23,011 nt of DNA. It comes from Eshraghiella sp964441705 (lineage in GTDB: Bacteria; Bacillota; Clostridia; Lachnospirales; Lachnospiraceae). The position numbers and the translations under genes are program-made. The DNA lies in the NCBI GenBank assembly GCA_964441705.1, contig CAYTWF010000050.1, forward strand, positions 1 through 23,011, read 5' to 3'. The notes under the pieces are model-generated. The model saw nothing but the letters and a program-made list of their open reading frames with translations. It had not been told where the DNA came from and did no database searches. This document shows positions 7,301 through 15,298 of this stretch, one piece after another. Numbering within the stretch: position 1 is the first letter of the stretch; every line of letters starts with the position of its first letter.

Positions 7301-8128
7301 ATGGCAGAAAGAGAATGTGGCAATACAAGCTGCACGGAAGAAAGCTGTGAGAACTGTGCACATCGCAATAGTGCAGGAATTCAGAAGGAGCCGCTTAATT
7401 CATATAGTAAGATTGGCAAAGTAATTGGAATCGTAAGTGGTAAGGGTGGCGTTGGCAAATCAACAGTTACATCCCTTACAGCAAGAAAGCTTGCAGCAGC
7501 AGGCTATAAGGTTGGAGTTATGGATGCCGATATTACGGGACCATCTATTCCTAAGATACTTGGTGTGAGTGGACAGCTTTATGGAACTGATAAGGGAATT
7601 GAACCCATGGTATCAGAAGAAGGAATTAAGGTAATTTCTATGAATCTTCTGCTTAATGGAGAAGAGGATGCGGTTATATATCGTGGACCTGTGCTTGCAC
7701 AGGTTGTTAAGCAGTTCTGGACAGATGTCTGTTGGGGAGAGCTTGATTATCTCCTTATAGATATGCCGCCGGGAACCGGAGATGTTCCACTTACCATATA
7801 TCAGTCAATTCCTGTTAATGGTATTGTGATTGTTACATCACCACAGGAGCTTGTAAGAATGATTGTCATGAAGGCATATAATATGGCGTCACAGATGAAT
7901 ATACCTGTTATAGGTCTTGTAGAGAATTACAGCTATTTTAAGTGTACTGACTGTGGAAGTATTCTAAAGATATTTGGCGAGAGCGGTATTGACGAGCTTG
8001 CAGGTGAACTTAACACACCTGTTCTTGCCAAGCTTCCAATTATGCCGGAACTGGCTAAGGCAGCAGATGAAGGCAAGGCAGCACAGGTTGAGCTTGAGAT
8101 GAATCTTGACCCTGTAATCAATATATAA
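7301..8128 (+). CDS. Mrp/NBP35-family iron-sulfur carrier ATPase
   Basis: A 275-residue P-loop ATPase of the Mrp/NBP35/ApbC family, which binds and hands over Fe-S clusters in the cytoplasm. The deviant Walker A GKGGVGKST is at residues 47-55. MDADITGPS and DMPPGTGD follow, and the family CxxC is in YFKCTDCGS near residue 220. The N-terminus has four cysteines (C6, C11, C16, C19), recalling the Cys-rich N-terminus of NBP35-type members, instead of the MIP18-like (DUF59) domain found in many bacterial Mrp proteins. AGGAGG (7285-7290) lies 10 nt before the ATG. Its own consensus promoter and the upstream terminator separate it from the thiamine genes. The downstream protease gene starts 12 nt after the stop. 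Confidence 0.92.
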   Translation: MAERECGNTSCTEESCENCAHRNSAGIQKEPLNSYSKIGKVIGIVSGKGGVGKSTVTSLTARKLAAAGYKVGVMDADITGPSIPKILGVSGQLYGTDKGIEPMVSEEGIKVISMNLLLNGEEDAVIYRGPVLAQVVKQFWTDVCWGELDYLLIDMPPGTGDVPLTIYQSIPVNGIVIVTSPQELVRMIVMKAYNMASQMNIPVIGLVENYSYFKCTDCGSILKIFGESGIDELAGELNTPVLAKLPIMPELAKAADEGKAAQVELEMNLDPVINI

Positions 8129-8140
8129 TTCGAGGTGCTT

Positions 8141-9025
8141 ATGCAGAGAAAAGAAAGCGTAGGAGCTGTTATCTGGAGATATATTTACCCACTGCTGATT
8201 TTTTTGGGTGCGGAATGTATTATTGAGACAGTGGTCCTGCTTATATATGTTATTCAGCTTTATTCCAGTGGTGGAATAAGCATTGATATGGATGTGCAGG
8301 CACTTACCAATGACATGATTAATTATGTATATGATAAATCCCTGTATATGTCTATGGCAAGAGGCGCAATCCTTGTTCCGGTGTATATTCTTTTGCTTAA
8401 CCACGATAAGAAGAGAGACAAACAGCTGGGACGGTATGAAGCTTTCAGTTCATATAAAAAGACCTGGCTGATTCTGCTGCCTGTTGTGGGAGCAATAGCA
8501 GCTTTAGGCTTTAATAATGTAGTGTCGCTTACAGGTATAGCCAGTCTTTCTAAGGCATATCAGAAGGTTGAGGGGATTGTATATTCCGGAGGAATAGCTG
8601 TACAGATTCTGGCAGCAGCAGTGATTGCACCAGCTGTTGAGGAGCTGCTGTTTAGAGGAATGATATACAAAAGATTAAGATATTATCTTAAACCAATTCC
8701 ATCAATGATAATTTCGGCAGCAGTATTTGGACTGATTCATGGTAATCTCGTTCAATTTGTATATGCGTTTCTGGTGGGAGTACTGCTGGCATTTGTATAC
8801 GAGAAATTCAAAACTATCATTGCACCAATGCTATTTCATGCAGGAGCTAATCTGATATCTGTAATAATTACTAATATTGGGGTGCTGAACGGATTGGAAT
8901 TTTCAATTGGTGGATATATGCTGTTGACTGTTGTACTTCTTGCAGTAACCTTTTTACTGCTGTGGGTTATGGATATGAAGGTTGACAGACAGGTTATCTG
9001 CGATAGCGATAACAATGAAATGTAA
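8141..9025 (+). CDS. CPBP-family intramembrane glutamic endopeptidase
   Basis: A 294-residue polytopic membrane protein of the CPBP (CAAX protease/bacteriocin-processing, Rce1-like) family. The catalytic motif EELLFRG carries Glu167, Glu168 and Arg172. The second motif FGLIHGN carries His200 and the third, FHAGAN, carries His233, so the full Glu/His set is present and the enzyme is probably active inside the membrane. About seven or eight hydrophobic segments are visible. I chose the ATG at 8141 over the in-frame GTG at 8135 because the GTG lies inside the GAGGTG Shine-Dalgarno. The substrate cannot be told; bacterial members act in bacteriocin immunity, sigma-factor control or unknown processing. 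No bacteriocin gene is visible here. Confidence 0.88.
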   Translation: MQRKESVGAVIWRYIYPLLIFLGAECIIETVVLLIYVIQLYSSGGISIDMDVQALTNDMINYVYDKSLYMSMARGAILVPVYILLLNHDKKRDKQLGRYEAFSSYKKTWLILLPVVGAIAALGFNNVVSLTGIASLSKAYQKVEGIVYSGGIAVQILAAAVIAPAVEELLFRGMIYKRLRYYLKPIPSMIISAAVFGLIHGNLVQFVYAFLVGVLLAFVYEKFKTIIAPMLFHAGANLISVIITNIGVLNGLEFSIGGYMLLTVVLLAVTFLLLWVMDMKVDRQVICDSDNNEM

Positions 9026-9041
9026 GGGAGCTAATAATTAT

Positions 9042-10061
9042 ATGAAGAAAATATTATCAGTAGCAGTTCCATGCTACAACTCAGAAGCTTATATGAGAAA
9101 CTGTATAGAATCACTGCTTGTTGGTGGAGATGATGTGGAGATACTTATTGTAGATGATGGTTCCAAGGACCAGACAGCAGCTATTGCTGATGAATATCAG
9201 GAAAAATACCCTACCATATGCAGAGCAATTCATCAGGAGAATGGTGGACATGGTGAAGCAGTTAATACAGGTCTTAAGAATGCCACAGGACATTTTTTCA
9301 AAGTTGTGGACAGTGACGACAGGGTTGCGAAGGAAGCCTACAATAAGCTTCTTGGAATAATGAAGAAGTCAATTCTTGAGGAGAAGCCGTTAGACATGCT
9401 CCTATCCAATTATGTATACGATAAGGTGGATGTTAAGCGGAAAAGAGTTATGCGCTATGCAAGTGTGCTTCCAGTTGATAAATATTTCACATGGGAGGAT
9501 ATTGGCCATTTCAGAAAGGACCAGTATATCCTTATGCATTCTGTAATATATAGAACTCAGCTTTTGAAGGATTGTAACCTGGTACTCCCTAAGCATACCT
9601 TTTATGTTGACAATATTTTTGTATTTCAGCCATTGCCTTATGTCAGGGTTATGTATTATGCAGACGTTAATTTTTACTGGTATTTTATTGGAAGAGAGGA
9701 CCAGTCCGTACATGAGGATGTTATGATTAAAAGAATTGATCAGCAGCTTCGTGTTAACAGACTTATGATTGATTATTATAACCCTGATGAGATATTCAGC
9801 ACCAAATGCCGTAAATATATGCTGAATTACTTAGAGATGATTACTACGGTATCTTCAATAATGGCGATTCTTTCCAAATCAGATGAGAATCTTCATAAGA
9901 AGAAGGAATTGTGGATGTATCTTAAAGATAAGGACCCGGTGGTGTATAAGAAAATTCGCGGTTCAATTCTCGGAATCTGGATGAACTTTCCCGGAAAGAT
10001 GGGAAGAAGAGTTTCGGTACTTGGTTATAAGGCAACACAGAAAATATTTGGATTCAATTAA
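9042..10061 (+). CDS. Family 2 glycosyltransferase
   Basis: A 339-residue GT-A fold glycosyltransferase: N-terminal VAVPCYNSE (7-15), LIVDDGSKDQT (35-45) for nucleotide-sugar binding, and the metal-binding DSD (90-92) in VVDSDD. The C-terminal half lacks obvious membrane segments, so it is probably a peripheral enzyme moving a sugar onto a cell-surface lipid or polymer. An upstream ATG at 8982 is in frame but lies inside the protease gene and lacks a ribosome site; AAGGGAG (9024-9030) serves the ATG at 9042. The gene follows the CPBP protease by 16 nt and ends at a shared terminator. The sugar and acceptor are unknown; glycolipid or teichoic-acid-like glycosylation is possible. Confidence 0.88.
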   Translation: MKKILSVAVPCYNSEAYMRNCIESLLVGGDDVEILIVDDGSKDQTAAIADEYQEKYPTICRAIHQENGGHGEAVNTGLKNATGHFFKVVDSDDRVAKEAYNKLLGIMKKSILEEKPLDMLLSNYVYDKVDVKRKRVMRYASVLPVDKYFTWEDIGHFRKDQYILMHSVIYRTQLLKDCNLVLPKHTFYVDNIFVFQPLPYVRVMYYADVNFYWYFIGREDQSVHEDVMIKRIDQQLRVNRLMIDYYNPDEIFSTKCRKYMLNYLEMITTVSSIMAILSKSDENLHKKKELWMYLKDKDPVVYKKIRGSILGIWMNFPGKMGRRVSVLGYKATQKIFGFN

Positions 10062-10067
10062 GAAATA

Positions 10068-10098
10068 TATAGCCCATGACTCTCAGCCATGGGCTATA
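10068..10098. terminator. Bidirectional terminator between convergent genes
   Basis: TATAGCCCATG (10068-10078) pairs perfectly with CATGGGCTATA (10088-10098) over a nine-base loop. T-rich sequence follows on the + strand (10100-10118) and A-rich sequence precedes it (T-rich on the minus strand). It lies between the glycosyltransferase and the minus-strand PAP2 gene. Confidence 0.85.
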
Positions 10099-10104
10099 AT
10101 ATTA

Positions 10105-10731
10105 TTAATTTTTCTTTTTACGAACATATATTACAGGATATAATAGTGCTGCCAGTATTACTGCAGCAACAACGTCAAGAATTGAATGCTGTTTTAAAAA
10201 TACAGTTGAAATACATATGAAAAATGCAATTATTGATGTAACTATCTTAACCGGTGTATGGTATTTGCCAAAGGTTTTGGATTTAAATACTGCTGCCATT
10301 GTAGCCAGAGTGTTAAATACATGGAGACTTGGCCAGACGTTGGTAGGTGTATCTATTGAATAAAGGTGTGCTACCATTCGTGTGGCAAAATTATCCCTGA
10401 CAAAAACCTCTGGTCTAAGGTTAAGTCCGTTAGGATATATAAAATATATAGCTATTGCTATGGACATACCTATTATTAGATAGAGTCCATATTGCACGCA
10501 TTCTTTTTGTGAACGAAGGAAAAAATATACACATGCAGCGGCGATAAAGCCAAACCAGATAAAATATGGAATGATAAAAAATTCACAAAATGGAATCTTA
10601 TCGTCTAAAGCACAATGAATAATATGAAAGTCTGTCGTTACCGTGGACTCAAGATAATTAAAAAAAGCAAGGTAAACAAACAGATACAGACCTAAAAGGG
10701 CATGACACCATTTCTTAAAAAAACTTTTCAT
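10105..10731 (-). CDS. PAP2-superfamily membrane phosphatase/transferase (AUR1-like)
   Basis: The only convincing minus-strand gene, 208 residues from the ATG at 10731. About six hydrophobic segments are visible. The three PAP2 motifs are recognisable: NLRP (about 104-107), PSLH (134-137) and a C-terminal LKQHSILD with His182 and Asp186. PSLH in place of PSGH, and KQHxxxD, resemble the inositol-phosphorylceramide-synthase/AUR1-like branch, which handles lipid phosphates or transfers phospho-alcohol groups. A further upstream ATG (10764) would add 11 residues but has no ribosome site, whereas AAGAGGAA (complement of 10741-10748) serves 10731. The substrate is unknown; undecaprenyl or phosphatidyl phosphates are reasonable guesses. 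Confidence 0.85.
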   Translation of the reverse strand: MKSFFKKWCHALLGLYLFVYLAFFNYLESTVTTDFHIIHCALDDKIPFCEFFIIPYFIWFGFIAAACVYFFLRSQKECVQYGLYLIIGMSIAIAIYFIYPNGLNLRPEVFVRDNFATRMVAHLYSIDTPTNVWPSLHVFNTLATMAAVFKSKTFGKYHTPVKIVTSIIAFFICISTVFLKQHSILDVVAAVILAALLYPVIYVRKKKN

Positions 10732-10791
10732 AGAATTAACTTCCTCTTTATCGTTATTAAACATACAGTTGTTTTATACAATTCAAAACGC

Positions 10792-10821
10792 ATTATATCA
10801 CAGCCATCACTTATAATACAA
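10792..10821 (-). promoter_or_regulatory. Predicted promoter of the PAP2 gene
   Basis: On the minus strand there is an extended -10, TGATATAAT (TATAAT at 10797-10792), with a weak -35 TTGTAT (10821-10816) 18 nt upstream. It lies 60 nt before the chosen start. Confidence 0.5.
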
Positions 10822-10831
10822 TAAGTATTTA

Positions 10832-10860
10832 TTTACAAAAAAGTGCCAAAGAGTTAAAAT
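10832..10860 (+). promoter_or_regulatory. Predicted promoter of the degenerate ABC operon
   Basis: TTTACA (10832-10837), 17-nt spacer, TAAAAT (10855-10860). Transcription would start near 10867, downstream of the ATG at 10859. This supports the TTG at 10892 as the real start of the first gene. Confidence 0.65.
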
Positions 10861-10891
10861 GTATTTACGTGTGAAGTTTGGAGGTATTATT

Positions 10892-11605
10892 TTGAGACTG
10901 GTAATAAGGGATTTAGTAAAGAAATATGATGACAAAATTGTCCTTGATGGTGTGGGTTATACCTTTGAACAGGGACGCATATATGGTATAGCGGGAAGCC
11001 TTAAGTCAGGTAAGTCTACTTTGTTTAACTGTATTTCAGGAGAGAGCAGATGCGATGACGGATATGCACACATTATCTGGGAGGATGGAGAGAACAGTCC
11101 TACAGTTGAGGATGTTGGTGTAATATACAGTAATGCAATACTTCCCGGTTTTATGACGGGCTACGAATTTGTCAGATATTTTATGGACCTTCACAGGGAA
11201 TTTATTGAAGAGGACAGGACCCTGGAGGGATATTTAAGGGATTATAATATTTCAGAGGAAGAGCAGCAGGAGCTGCTGCGTGATTATACTCCTGAGCAGA
11301 AGAACCGACTCCAGATGCTTTGTATTAATATAGTGCAGCCACCTGTAATTTTGATGGATGAGCCGGTAGGTGTATATGATGCCAAGGCGGTTAAGGAATT
11401 AAGAGGTCAGCTGGATTCTATGAAGGAAGACCATATTATTATTTTTGCATCACGTAATGCCAGGACAGCACTTGAACTTAGTGATGAGTTAGTGCTGCTG
11501 GATGAGGGACATCTTAAAGGTATTAGTAATGAGGAGAAGAACTCAGAGAGATTTAGAATTGAGCTGACTGATATGCTTACAGTCGTGGAGGAAGAGAATG
11601 CTTAG
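10892..11605 (+). CDS. Degenerate ABC-type ATPase
   Basis: A 237-residue ABC nucleotide-binding protein translated from TTG 10892, with GGAGGT (10880-10885) six bases ahead. The resulting N-terminus (RLVIRDLVKKY) matches ordinary ABC ATPases. Walker A (GSLKSGKS, 35-42) and Walker B (VILMDEP, Glu157) are intact. The signature region reads YTPEQK where LSGGQ or YSKGM is expected. The Q-loop position has Ser-Asn, and the switch His is replaced (FASRN). ATP binding therefore looks possible, but a canonical transport cycle is doubtful. The gene overlaps the following polytopic membrane protein by 8 nt and is its likely partner. It could be an exporter-type or regulatory ABC system; the substrate is unknown. 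Confidence 0.8.
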   Translation: MRLVIRDLVKKYDDKIVLDGVGYTFEQGRIYGIAGSLKSGKSTLFNCISGESRCDDGYAHIIWEDGENSPTVEDVGVIYSNAILPGFMTGYEFVRYFMDLHREFIEEDRTLEGYLRDYNISEEEQQELLRDYTPEQKNRLQMLCINIVQPPVILMDEPVGVYDAKAVKELRGQLDSMKEDHIIIFASRNARTALELSDELVLLDEGHLKGISNEEKNSERFRIELTDMLTVVEEENA

Positions 11606-13205
11606 AACTTATTTTGGCACCGCAGAGGCCAAAGCACTGCAGTGTGGGAATACCTTAATATTTGCACTTAAGAAGCTTCCTGTAATAGGCAGACACATTA
11701 AGGACAGCCAGTATACATCAGGGAAAAAGAAAACAGGTTTTATTATTGCAGGAACTGTTTTTGACATATTGTTTGAGCTTATGCGCAAGCTGGCATATGT
11801 GGCAGCCTTTGTCCTTTTACCAAGACTTGTTTTTTCAAGAATAATGGCGGTGGGTCTGTCAGGCTTTAAGCTGGAGGACTGTTACGTATATTTTACACTT
11901 GTAATGACATGCATATGCGGTTCAATAATACATTCATTTATTTTTAATGTTAATGAACGTTCATATATTCAGCTGAAGGTGCTGAGAATGAATCCTCGTG
12001 ATTATTTCAGAGGAGGAATTCTTGTTAAGCTGATAAGAGAGGCTTTAACCTTTTGGGCCGCGTTTACAATTCTTGGAATGAATGCTTTTAAGGCGTTATA
12101 TCTTGTTATCGTTATAATAATTGCCAGATTCGCAGGCGAGATATTTAATATACTGTTTTTCAGGGCATTTAAGAAATCGTTTACGCAGTTTACAGGTGCT
12201 CCGGTAGTTCTTATGCTTGGCTCACTGTTTATGGCATATTTTGTTCCATATGTAAGAGGCTGCGTGCCAGCAGCATATGATCTTGTATTTGATACATTGT
12301 GGATAGTAACAATGCTTGTTGTGGCTTCTTTTTTCATATATTATGTATGGAATTATGATGGCTATGATATGATTGCTGCCAAGCTGTATACAAGAGATGC
12401 TGTTGATATCCATAATAGAGAAGGCGAAGCAGTACCTGCAACAGATGCTGAGCTTAATCACATGGTTGTAGCTGATAAGGATATTGAGGTTGGTGAGAAT
12501 TCCGGTCTTACCGGTTATGAATATATGAACAGACTGTTTTTTATCCGTAACAGAAGGACGATTATTAATGGTATAGTCATACGTGTAGCACTTATACTTG
12601 CGGCACTGCTGGTTGCTGTTGTCGCTACTGTCATGGGTAATTCAGGAATAGTGTATAAGGTGATTTCCTATTCACTGCCGGTGCTTGTATTTGTAATGTA
12701 TCTTATGTCAAGCGGAGTCAGACTTTGCAGGACAATGTTTGGGCATTGTGACGTCAGCTTTCTTAAGAATGGCTATTACAGAGACAGGGATGCAATAATT
12801 ACTAATTTTATTATCAGATTAAGATATATGACAATTATAGATATCATTCCTGCAGGTGCATTGGCTGGAGCGTATGTTGCTGCAGGTGTTCTTGCAGATA
12901 AAAAAGGCAGCTTTACCACAGTTATGTGTGTGTGTATAGGAATTTTACTTTTGAGCTGTTTCTTTTCAATATACAACCTCCTCATGTACTATATTTTTCA
13001 GCCATATAACAGTAATGTTGAGGATAAGAATCCGGTATATAGTGTTATTAATATACTTATGTATGTTGGGTGCTATTTCTGCCTTGGCATTGAGACCACC
13101 TCATTGTGGTTTATACTGGGAGTTGGACTTGCACTTGCAGTAATGCTTGCGGCATCAGTAACTTTGATAGTAAAGCTTGCGCCTAGAACCTTTAGAATAA
13201 AATAA
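11598..13205 (+). CDS. Large polytopic membrane protein, probable ABC partner, unrecognised family
   Basis: A 535-residue membrane protein with roughly 11-12 hydrophobic segments in two blocks (about residues 47-250 and 325-528), separated by a polar stretch (about 255-320, rich in Asp/Glu) likely on the cytoplasmic side. I recognise no named family or catalytic motif. The 8-nt overlap with the ABC ATPase gene indicates stoichiometric coupling, so it is most likely the membrane subunit of that ABC system. Two similar-looking halves would fit a single-chain permease with internal duplication, but I did not see clear sequence identity between them. The lipoprotein gene begins 18 nt downstream, suggesting a three-part surface complex. 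Confidence 0.75.
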   Translation: MLRTYFGTAEAKALQCGNTLIFALKKLPVIGRHIKDSQYTSGKKKTGFIIAGTVFDILFELMRKLAYVAAFVLLPRLVFSRIMAVGLSGFKLEDCYVYFTLVMTCICGSIIHSFIFNVNERSYIQLKVLRMNPRDYFRGGILVKLIREALTFWAAFTILGMNAFKALYLVIVIIIARFAGEIFNILFFRAFKKSFTQFTGAPVVLMLGSLFMAYFVPYVRGCVPAAYDLVFDTLWIVTMLVVASFFIYYVWNYDGYDMIAAKLYTRDAVDIHNREGEAVPATDAELNHMVVADKDIEVGENSGLTGYEYMNRLFFIRNRRTIINGIVIRVALILAALLVAVVATVMGNSGIVYKVISYSLPVLVFVMYLMSSGVRLCRTMFGHCDVSFLKNGYYRDRDAIITNFIIRLRYMTIIDIIPAGALAGAYVAAGVLADKKGSFTTVMCVCIGILLLSCFFSIYNLLMYYIFQPYNSNVEDKNPVYSVINILMYVGCYFCLGIETTSLWFILGVGLALAVMLAASVTLIVKLAPRTFRIK

Positions 13206-13223
13206 GGCGCAGAAAGGAATTGT

Positions 13224-14372
13224 ATGGGTAAACTGGGTACAAAAATTTGTTGTGTTGGATTAGCTTCACTGATGGTAATGGGATTGACGGGCTGCAAGGA
13301 CCGGACTGTTAATTCGTCTGTGGAACAGCCAACTGATTTTACAGATGAGACTCCAACAACGGAGGATGAACCTACAATATTCGATAAAATTATTGAGGGC
13401 AGTCTTGTTGGTGACAGTATTGCATTGTATGATATTACCTCAGGATATGAGAAGGAGGGTTATACAATGGATAGTGCAGCAGGCTATGCAGACAATGATG
13501 TTGCCATACTTTATTCAGGAAGCAGTGATTCTCTTATAGCCGCCTATAATATTTCTAATGGCAAGGAATCCAAAAAAATCGAATTAAAGGATACTGTTGT
13601 ATCCACGGATTCAGTGTTTACAGTTGTAACAGATGAATTTGCCTATGTATATGACGAGAAAAACAGCACATTCTATTATATAAATATTAAAGCCGAGAAA
13701 TATGAGGCTGTAGCTGTTGATTTTAAACCGGATACTTATATTGTTACCAATGGTGGAGATAATATTTTATACACGTTGAAAAATGACTGTAACATATATC
13801 AGTATATTAAGGAGACCGGTAATTCAGTATCTATATATGATGCATCAGATGAGGTTGATGATATAGCACTTGTATATGATGAGATGGATGGAGACACTAT
13901 TATAGCGGATGTTTTGTCAGAGGAATATAATGGATATGTTACAATAAGCGTGGAGCTGCAGAGTCTGACTAAGATGACTGAGGTTACAGGCAGTCTGTAT
14001 TATACTGGTGACGAGTACATATACACCTCAAAGGATTACGATAAGTCTGTATGTGTATATAATGAACAGAAGCCAAGAATAGAATCTACCTTCAGACTTG
14101 AGGAGGCAGACGAACTTAAGGACCTGACATTATATGAGGGCGCGCCGTATCTTATGAGTAAGGTCAAGAAAAATGACGGCCTTTTAATCAGATTTTATGA
14201 TGTTAATCAGGGAATAATGAATAATTATGTTACTCTTCCAGCTGAATATGAATTCATTAATGCTTCATATATACAGGTTAATAAGGAACTGTGTATACAG
14301 GCGAGAGACAATAGTAATCATTTGGCGGTGTTTATCTGGGATATTGAGGCTGTAACAGACGTTATAAGCTAG
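13224..14372 (+). CDS. Lipoprotein of unknown function, possibly beta-propeller
   Basis: A 382-residue lipoprotein with a signal peptide ending LTGC (Cys24 lipidated), followed by an acidic Thr-rich linker to about residue 52. The rest is dominated by short beta-strand-like stretches and Tyr/Asp-rich turns (ALYDI, AAYNIS, AYVYDEK, SVCVYNE, IRFYDV) repeated at roughly 40-50 residue spacing. This resembles blades of a beta-propeller; that is an impression, not a domain match. GAAAGGA (13211-13217) precedes the ATG. It is the third gene behind the degenerate ABC ATPase and the polytopic protein, so it probably acts as their extracytoplasmic partner. No catalytic residues are recognisable. Confidence 0.75.
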   Translation: MGKLGTKICCVGLASLMVMGLTGCKDRTVNSSVEQPTDFTDETPTTEDEPTIFDKIIEGSLVGDSIALYDITSGYEKEGYTMDSAAGYADNDVAILYSGSSDSLIAAYNISNGKESKKIELKDTVVSTDSVFTVVTDEFAYVYDEKNSTFYYINIKAEKYEAVAVDFKPDTYIVTNGGDNILYTLKNDCNIYQYIKETGNSVSIYDASDEVDDIALVYDEMDGDTIIADVLSEEYNGYVTISVELQSLTKMTEVTGSLYYTGDEYIYTSKDYDKSVCVYNEQKPRIESTFRLEEADELKDLTLYEGAPYLMSKVKKNDGLLIRFYDVNQGIMNNYVTLPAEYEFINASYIQVNKELCIQARDNSNHLAVFIWDIEAVTDVIS

Positions 14373-14401
14373 TGATTGACAGTAATTTACACAATTGTAT
14401 G

Positions 14402-14458
14402 AAAAAAAAAAAATTCGTAAAAAAGTGGTTGACATTTCATAGGTAATAATAATATAAT
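14402..14458 (+). promoter_or_regulatory. tRNA promoter with A-tract UP-like element
   Basis: TTGACA (14429-14434), 18-nt spacer, TATAAT (14453-14458), both perfect hexamers. A run of 12 A (14402-14413) and a second A run (14419-14424) lie just upstream, like the UP elements of strong stable-RNA promoters. A weaker second match, TTGACA (14376-14381) with TATGAA (14398-14403), lies upstream. Confidence 0.85.
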
Positions 14459-14504
14459 AGCAAAGCGGGTTGCGAAAGTAACCTGCCAGAATATTAAGTG
14501 ACAT

Positions 14505-14577
14505 GGGATCTTAGCTCAGCTGGGAGAGCATCTGCCTTACAAGCAGAGGGTCACAGGTTCGAGCCCTGTAGGTCCCA
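14505..14577 (+). tRNA. tRNA-Val (anticodon TAC)
   Basis: A full cloverleaf: acceptor GGGATCT with AGGTCCC, D arm GCTC/GAGC, anticodon stem TCTGC/GCAGA around loop CTTACAA (anticodon TAC reads GTA) and T arm ACAGG/CCTGT. No CCA is encoded. A small hairpin (14465-14487) precedes it in the leader. Confidence 0.96.
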
Positions 14578-14600
14578 TATTTATCTTAATTATATATTAT

Positions 14601-14674
14601 GGCGGAATAGCTCAGTTGGCTAGAGCACATGGTTCATACCCATGGTGTCAGGGGTTCAAATCCCTTTTCCGCTA
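14601..14674 (+). tRNA. Elongator tRNA-Met (anticodon CAT)
   Basis: Acceptor GGCGGAA with TTCCGCT, a D arm with GCTC/GAGC, anticodon stem CATGG/CCATG around TTCATAC (anticodon CAT) and T arm AGGGG/CCCTT. It resembles the B. subtilis elongator tRNA-Met in the GGTTCATACCC region. The three G:C pairs typical of initiator tRNA are absent. No CCA directly follows. Confidence 0.93.
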
Positions 14675-14685
14675 CTACCATTGAT

Positions 14686-14726
14686 GAACCTCTGATAAGA
14701 ATATGTCAGAGGTTCTAACTTTTTTA
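14686..14726 (+). terminator. Terminator of the tRNA unit
   Basis: GAACCTCTGA (14686-14695) pairs perfectly with TCAGAGGTTC (14706-14715), followed after four bases by TTTTTT. It separates the tRNA genes from ispF, which starts 35 nt after the stem. Confidence 0.85.
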
Positions 14727-14749
14727 TAGACAGAACAGGAGACAATATA

Positions 14750-15292
14750 ATGAGAATAGGAACAGGCTATGATGTGCACAGACTTGTGCCGGACAGAAAG
14801 CTGATAATTGGCGGAGTAGATATACCATATGAGCTGGGGTTATTAGGACACTCTGACGCAGATGTGCTGCTGCATGCTATTATGGATGCACTTTTAGGTG
14901 CAGCTGCATTAGGAGATATAGGCAGACATTTTCCAGACAGCTCAGATGAATATAAGGGAATATCAAGCCTGGTGCTTATGGAAAGAGTTGCGGGCATTCT
15001 TTCAGATAATAATTATGTAATTGAGAATATTGATAGTACCATAATTGCTCAGAAGCCTAAGATGCTTCCACATATTCAGACTATGAGGGAGAATATCGCC
15101 AGTGCACTTGGAATAAGTGTTAATCAGGTTAATGTAAAGGCAACAACAGAAGAGGGACTGGGATTTACAGGAGCAGGTGAGGGTATTGCTGCCCAGGCAT
15201 CAGCGCTTTTGTCAACAGTTGCCAATTACGTATATGATGACATAATGAATGAAGGTAAGTGCGCAGGCTGTCCAGGCTGTGGACAGCGATAG
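14750..15292 (+). CDS. ispF: IspF, 2-C-methyl-D-erythritol 2,4-cyclodiphosphate synthase
   Basis: A 180-residue cytoplasmic enzyme of the non-mevalonate isoprenoid pathway that closes CDP-ME 2-phosphate to the cyclodiphosphate with release of CMP. Metal ligands are visible at Asp8 and His10 (GTGYDVHRL) and His42 (HSDADVLLHA). GDIGRHFPD, NVKATTEEGLGFTG and GEGIAAQA follow. Typical IspF proteins are about 155-160 residues; here an extra tail from about residue 158 ends in three cysteines spaced CxxCxxC (C171, C174, C177). AGGAGA (14736-14741) precedes the ATG. The gene sits at the head of the block that in Bacillus runs ispF-gltX-cysE-cysS, but ispD is not beside it here. Confidence 0.96.
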   Translation: MRIGTGYDVHRLVPDRKLIIGGVDIPYELGLLGHSDADVLLHAIMDALLGAAALGDIGRHFPDSSDEYKGISSLVLMERVAGILSDNNYVIENIDSTIIAQKPKMLPHIQTMRENIASALGISVNQVNVKATTEEGLGFTGAGEGIAAQASALLSTVANYVYDDIMNEGKCAGCPGCGQR

Positions 15293-15298
15293 CTGTGA

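Noticed and set aside
7964..8404. A 146-codon minus-strand open frame opposite the Mrp and protease genes
   Set aside because: It covers parts of two strong + strand genes, has no ribosome site and shows no family motif.
8982..9041. An in-frame upstream ATG extending the glycosyltransferase
   Set aside because: It lies inside the protease gene, adds 20 residues unlike the family start, and lacks a ribosome site; AAGGGAG serves 9042.
14601..14674. Reading the CAT tRNA as initiator tRNA-fMet or tRNA-Ile2
   Set aside because: The anticodon stem lacks the three G:C pairs of initiators and the overall sequence fits elongator tRNA-Met; Ile2 cannot be fully excluded without the other CAT genes.
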